Positions 3,641 through 6,318 of a stretch of 6,318 bases of DNA are shown in pieces; positions within the stretch are counted from its first letter, which is position 1; each line of letters opens with the position of its first letter. The stretch is taken from NCBI GenBank assembly GCA_021775195.1, contig JAJFIG010000102.1, positions 1 to 6,318 of the forward strand, written 5' to 3'. The stretch is from Rhodospirillales bacterium. GTDB lineage: Bacteria; Pseudomonadota; Alphaproteobacteria; Rhodospirillales; 2-02-FULL-58-16. The notes under the pieces are model-generated. The model was not told the DNA's origin, did not search any database, and worked only from the letters and a program-made list of their open reading frames with translations. The position numbers and the translations under genes were made by a program.

Positions 3641-6318
3641 TGGCTGGGCGTTGGATGGTGCTGGCGCTGGGTGCCATTCTGTCCATGAGCCTAACGGCGT
3701 TGCCGGCGGGAGCCGAATCGGTGCCGTTGAGGGCTGCTCCCCACGATGGGTATGGGCGGTTGGTTTTCGGATGGCCGTCGCCAGTCCAGTACCAGGCCGA
3801 TATTATCGAAGGACGCCTGGTGGTCCGGTTTTCGCGCGCCATTGATGCCGAGTACGGTGGCGTTCTCAGGATTTTGAGAAAATACCTGCGGGCAGTCCAG
3901 CCATCCGGCGACGAGCGGACCGTGATCTTCGATCTCACTGGCCCGTTCCACCTGCGCCGGTTCGATCTCGGCAGTGCCGTTGTCGTCGATCTACTGGATT
4001 CTCTGCCGGCTGATGACGCTGGAACCGAAAAGGCAATCGGATCGGCGGCGGCCGTACCGATCCGGGCCGGCGAACACCGGGGCTACAGCCGCATGGTATT
4101 CGACTGGCCACGGACCGTACCTTACCGGGTCGGGCAGGTAGGAGCCGACGCGACTATTACTTTCGACGGGCGCGGCCGCATCAAACCTGGCAATTTGGCA
4201 CGACAGCCGGTCAAGTACATCGGCAAGCTAAGAACGCACCAGGGCAAAGACGAGGTGTCGGTCACCTTCAAGGTCCCTGAGACGTCGCGCCTCAGACATT
4301 TCCGGGCCGGTCCCAAAGTGGTCGTGGACGTCATGGCTCCGGCGCGGATGGAAGCGACCGCGACAATCCCGCCGGTCCCGAACGGTCCCAAGGTGACACC
4401 CGCCGCTGTTGTGGTCCCGGTGGCCGGAACCCGGACTTTCCCGGTGGCGCAACCATCGGCGCGTGACACGCAAACCACTTCCGCGGGAGACAAACCGGTT
4501 TCCCTGATACCACCCAACAAGAACGCTGCCAAAGAGAAGGCCATCAAAAAGAAAACCAAAACGGTGGCCAAGGTTCCGGTGTCGGCGGGACCGCCGGCGC
4601 CGATCCCGGTGACGGCCGCGGATACCAGCGGTGATCCGGGAAAACCGGTAATTCTGCGCTTTGGATGGAAGGAACCGGTTGCCGCCGCAGTGTTCCGCCG
4701 TGGTGGCAGACTGTGGGTAATCTTCGACAGGAAGACCCGTCAGAAAGTGAACCTTCTTCGCCTGCAGGGGCGTGGCCTCTTGCGCGACGTTGAGCAAATT
4801 CCGGCCCGGGATGCGACCGTCCTGCGGATGATGACGGCGCCCGGCGTTAATCCGGTTCTCAAGCGTGAAGGACTTGCCTGGATTCTCGAATTCCGGCAGC
4901 GGGTACTCAAGGCGAGTACCCCGATCGAGATCAAACCGCAGCCCTATTCACCCATGGGCGCACGGCTGTTCCTTCCCGTCGGTGATCCCGGGGACGCGAT
5001 CGTGGTCAGGGACACCGAAGTCGGCGATAACCTGGTCGTTATCCCGGTTATCCCCCTTGGACAAGGCGTTATCCGACGTTACGACTATCCCCAGGTGCGG
5101 CTGCTACCTACCGCCCAGGGTGTCCTGGTCGAGTCCCGTATCGACGATCTCCGGGTGCGTTCGATGCCTCATGGCGTCGAAGTGACCACGGTCGGGAATA
5201 TGCAAATTTCTCCGGTGCCGGTGGAGGTGGCCCTGAATGCCAAGCTGGGAGTCACCCGGGTCCTCAGCAGGGTGTTCAACATGGCGGAATGGAACCCGGT
5301 GCCGCCCGCCGGATTTGTCAAGGCGAAGCAGACCCTTCAAAGGGCAGTAGCGACGGCCAGCTCGGAGACGAGGGAGAAAAACCGCCTGGGGCTGGCTCGC
5401 TTCTATTTCGCCAACGGGCTTGGTGCCGAGACCCTGGGGATCCTCCGCTGGGTGGCTAAGGCGCGTCCGGCAATTCTTGAGGATCCAGAGTTCCGGGCCC
5501 TGCGTGGCGCCAGCAAGTTTCTCATGCACCGCTATGGAGAGGCGGAAAAGGACCTCCGGCACGACAGTCTGGACGGCACCGACGAAGCCACTTTCTGGCG
5601 CGCTGCAGTCCGCGCCGCCAACGGCGACCTCGTGGGTGCGGCGGCTGACCTGGAGCGTACGGGCTCGGTCATAACGCCCTATCCCAGGGCTCTGAAGATG
5701 CCGCTCGGTATGCTGATGACGGAAGCGGCGATCGAGGCCGGCGACATCGAACGGTCGGCAGCCTATCTGAGCGTCCTTAATCTGGAAAAACCGAATCCGG
5801 CGCAAAGAAGCCAGCTCGATTTCATCGAGGGCCGCCTGAAGGAATTGGCGGGCGAGTTCGATGAAGCGGTGGGCAAGCTGGAAAAGGCCGTTGACGGTCC
5901 ACACCCGCCGACCCAGGCCCGCGCGGCCGCAGCCCGCACGGAACTGCTTCTGAACCTGGACAAGATCACCCGGGCCGAGGCCATCACCGAACTGGAGAGG
6001 CTGCGTTTTGCCTGGAGAGGCGACGACTTCGAATTCAAGCAACTGCGTCGCCTGGGCCAGCTTTACATGGAAGAGGGCGACTATCGGAATGGCCTCAGGA
6101 CCTTGCGCCAGGCGGCCACCCATTTTCGCCAGCACCGCAAGGCGCCGGAGGTCACCCAGGAAATGGCCGATGCCTTTATCGGGTTGTACCTTGAGGGAGG
6201 CGCCGACAGCATGGCGCCAATTACCGCGATCGCCCTTTACGACGAATTCAAGGAATTGACACCGGCCGGACCCAAGGGTGACGAAATGATCCGCAAGCTT
6301 GCGGACCGCCTGGTATCC
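3640..6318 (+). CDS. Large exported beta-repeat/TPR protein (3' end outside window)
   Basis: The frame is open from ATG 3640 to the window end: 893 residues without a stop. Residues 1-25 are a Sec signal peptide (GRWMVLALGAILSMSLTALPAGA, likely cut after A25), so the mature protein is periplasmic or secreted. Residues about 38-120 and 148-232 are two related beta-type modules, each opening with an FxWP...V.Y motif and ending with LRxF..G..VVVD. A third, more diverged copy starts at about 336 (LRFGWKEPV). Between the second and third lies a Pro/Ala/Lys-rich linker (about 235-330). Residues about 430-545 look beta-rich. From about 560 on the protein is helical with TPR-like units, the clearest being LGQLYMEEGDYRNGLRTLRQAATHF (805-829). 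TPR proteins at the end of this alphaproteobacterial gene set are familiar to me, but I know no assigned function. Coupling to motB suggests a periplasmic stator or basal-body accessory role, which is inference. Confidence 0.82.
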   Translation, partial: MAGRWMVLALGAILSMSLTALPAGAESVPLRAAPHDGYGRLVFGWPSPVQYQADIIEGRLVVRFSRAIDAEYGGVLRILRKYLRAVQPSGDERTVIFDLTGPFHLRRFDLGSAVVVDLLDSLPADDAGTEKAIGSAAAVPIRAGEHRGYSRMVFDWPRTVPYRVGQVGADATITFDGRGRIKPGNLARQPVKYIGKLRTHQGKDEVSVTFKVPETSRLRHFRAGPKVVVDVMAPARMEATATIPPVPNGPKVTPAAVVVPVAGTRTFPVAQPSARDTQTTSAGDKPVSLIPPNKNAAKEKAIKKKTKTVAKVPVSAGPPAPIPVTAADTSGDPGKPVILRFGWKEPVAAAVFRRGGRLWVIFDRKTRQKVNLLRLQGRGLLRDVEQIPARDATVLRMMTAPGVNPVLKREGLAWILEFRQRVLKASTPIEIKPQPYSPMGARLFLPVGDPGDAIVVRDTEVGDNLVVIPVIPLGQGVIRRYDYPQVRLLPTAQGVLVESRIDDLRVRSMPHGVEVTTVGNMQISPVPVEVALNAKLGVTRVLSRVFNMAEWNPVPPAGFVKAKQTLQRAVATASSETREKNRLGLARFYFANGLGAETLGILRWVAKARPAILEDPEFRALRGASKFLMHRYGEAEKDLRHDSLDGTDEATFWRAAVRAANGDLVGAAADLERTGSVITPYPRALKMPLGMLMTEAAIEAGDIERSAAYLSVLNLEKPNPAQRSQLDFIEGRLKELAGEFDEAVGKLEKAVDGPHPPTQARAAAARTELLLNLDKITRAEAITELERLRFAWRGDDFEFKQLRRLGQLYMEEGDYRNGLRTLRQAATHFRQHRKAPEVTQEMADAFIGLYLEGGADSMAPITAIALYDEFKELTPAGPKGDEMIRKLADRLVS
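3751..3999 (+). repeat. Beta-type module 1 of the exported TPR protein
   Basis: Protein residues about 38-120. It opens with RLVFGWPSPVQYQ (40-52) and closes with LRRFDLGSAVVVDLLD (105-120). It aligns with module 2 at an offset of 111 residues for the opening motif and 113 for the closing motif. The pattern of alternating hydrophobic strands is reminiscent of AMIN-like periplasmic domains, but I cannot assign it to a named family. Confidence 0.6.
4081..4338 (+). repeat. Beta-type module 2 of the exported TPR protein
   Basis: Protein residues about 148-233. It opens with RMVFDWPRTVPYR (151-163) and closes with LRHFRAGPKVVVDVM (218-232). It shares with module 1 the F-x-W-P, V-x-Y, LR-x-F-x-x-G and VVVD positions without gaps inside the closing motif, which indicates an ancient internal duplication at the protein level; the DNA itself is diverged. 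Confidence 0.6.
4645..4728 (+). repeat. Diverged third copy of the FxW opening motif
   Basis: Protein residues 336-363, VILRFGWKEPVAAAVFRRGG then LWVIFD. It keeps F-x-W, the following V and the later hydrophobic-x-F strand of modules 1 and 2. A possible closing motif (LKREGLAWILEF, 407-418) is weaker. It lies after the Pro/Ala/Lys-rich linker. Confidence 0.45.

Noticed and set aside
5104..6135. 343-codon open frame on the minus strand inside the exported TPR gene
   Set aside because: The + strand frame here is continuous with a signal-peptide protein and shows TPR-like motifs. The antisense translation is rich in Arg, Gln, His and Gly without recognisable domains, typical of a shadow frame in GC-rich DNA.

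Overview
The window is a GC-rich stretch with seven consecutive genes, all on the + strand, tightly packed and all concerned with flagellar motor function. Gene order and protein types (DUF6468 protein, MotE-like protein, CheY, CheZ, two MotB-like proteins, a large exported repeat/TPR protein) match what I know from alphaproteobacterial flagellar clusters, most plausibly Rhodospirillales. The taxonomic call is from recollection of gene order and protein style, not from a search. The upstream neighbour would be expected to be a basal-body/switch gene such as fliM or fliL, but it lies outside the window.

Layout: (1) 1-302, the 3' end of a DUF6468 gene; (2) 324-1025, a membrane-anchored MotE-like coiled-coil protein; (3) 94 nt spacer; (4) 1120-1506, a CheY single-domain response regulator with every canonical phosphorylation residue; (5) 1516-2175, the CheY-P phosphatase CheZ, whose Shine-Dalgarno overlaps the cheY stop; (6) 2186-2896, a degenerate MotB-like protein lacking the proton-binding Asp and the usual peptidoglycan-binding Asp; (7) 2930-3640, a canonical MotB with both; (8) 3640-6318 (runs off the window), a secreted protein of at least 893 residues with duplicated beta-type modules, a low-complexity linker and a TPR-like helical C-terminal part. 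Its ATG overlaps the motB stop by one base.

Together the genes read as a motor-control and stator unit. CheY-P would bind the switch and CheZ would remove the phosphate. The two MotB-like proteins would form or accompany stators. The MotE-like and large periplasmic proteins are candidate stator or basal-body accessory factors. No MotA, CheA or receptor gene is in the window.

The most interesting points are the paired intact and 'dead' MotB proteins, the C-terminus of CheZ that reproduces the FliM N-terminal CheY-binding motif (with a similar string in the MotE-like protein), and the internal duplication in the exported TPR protein. I saw no RNA genes, mobile elements, CRISPR arrays, convincing terminators or convincing promoters. 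No stretch over 300 bases lacks a gene.
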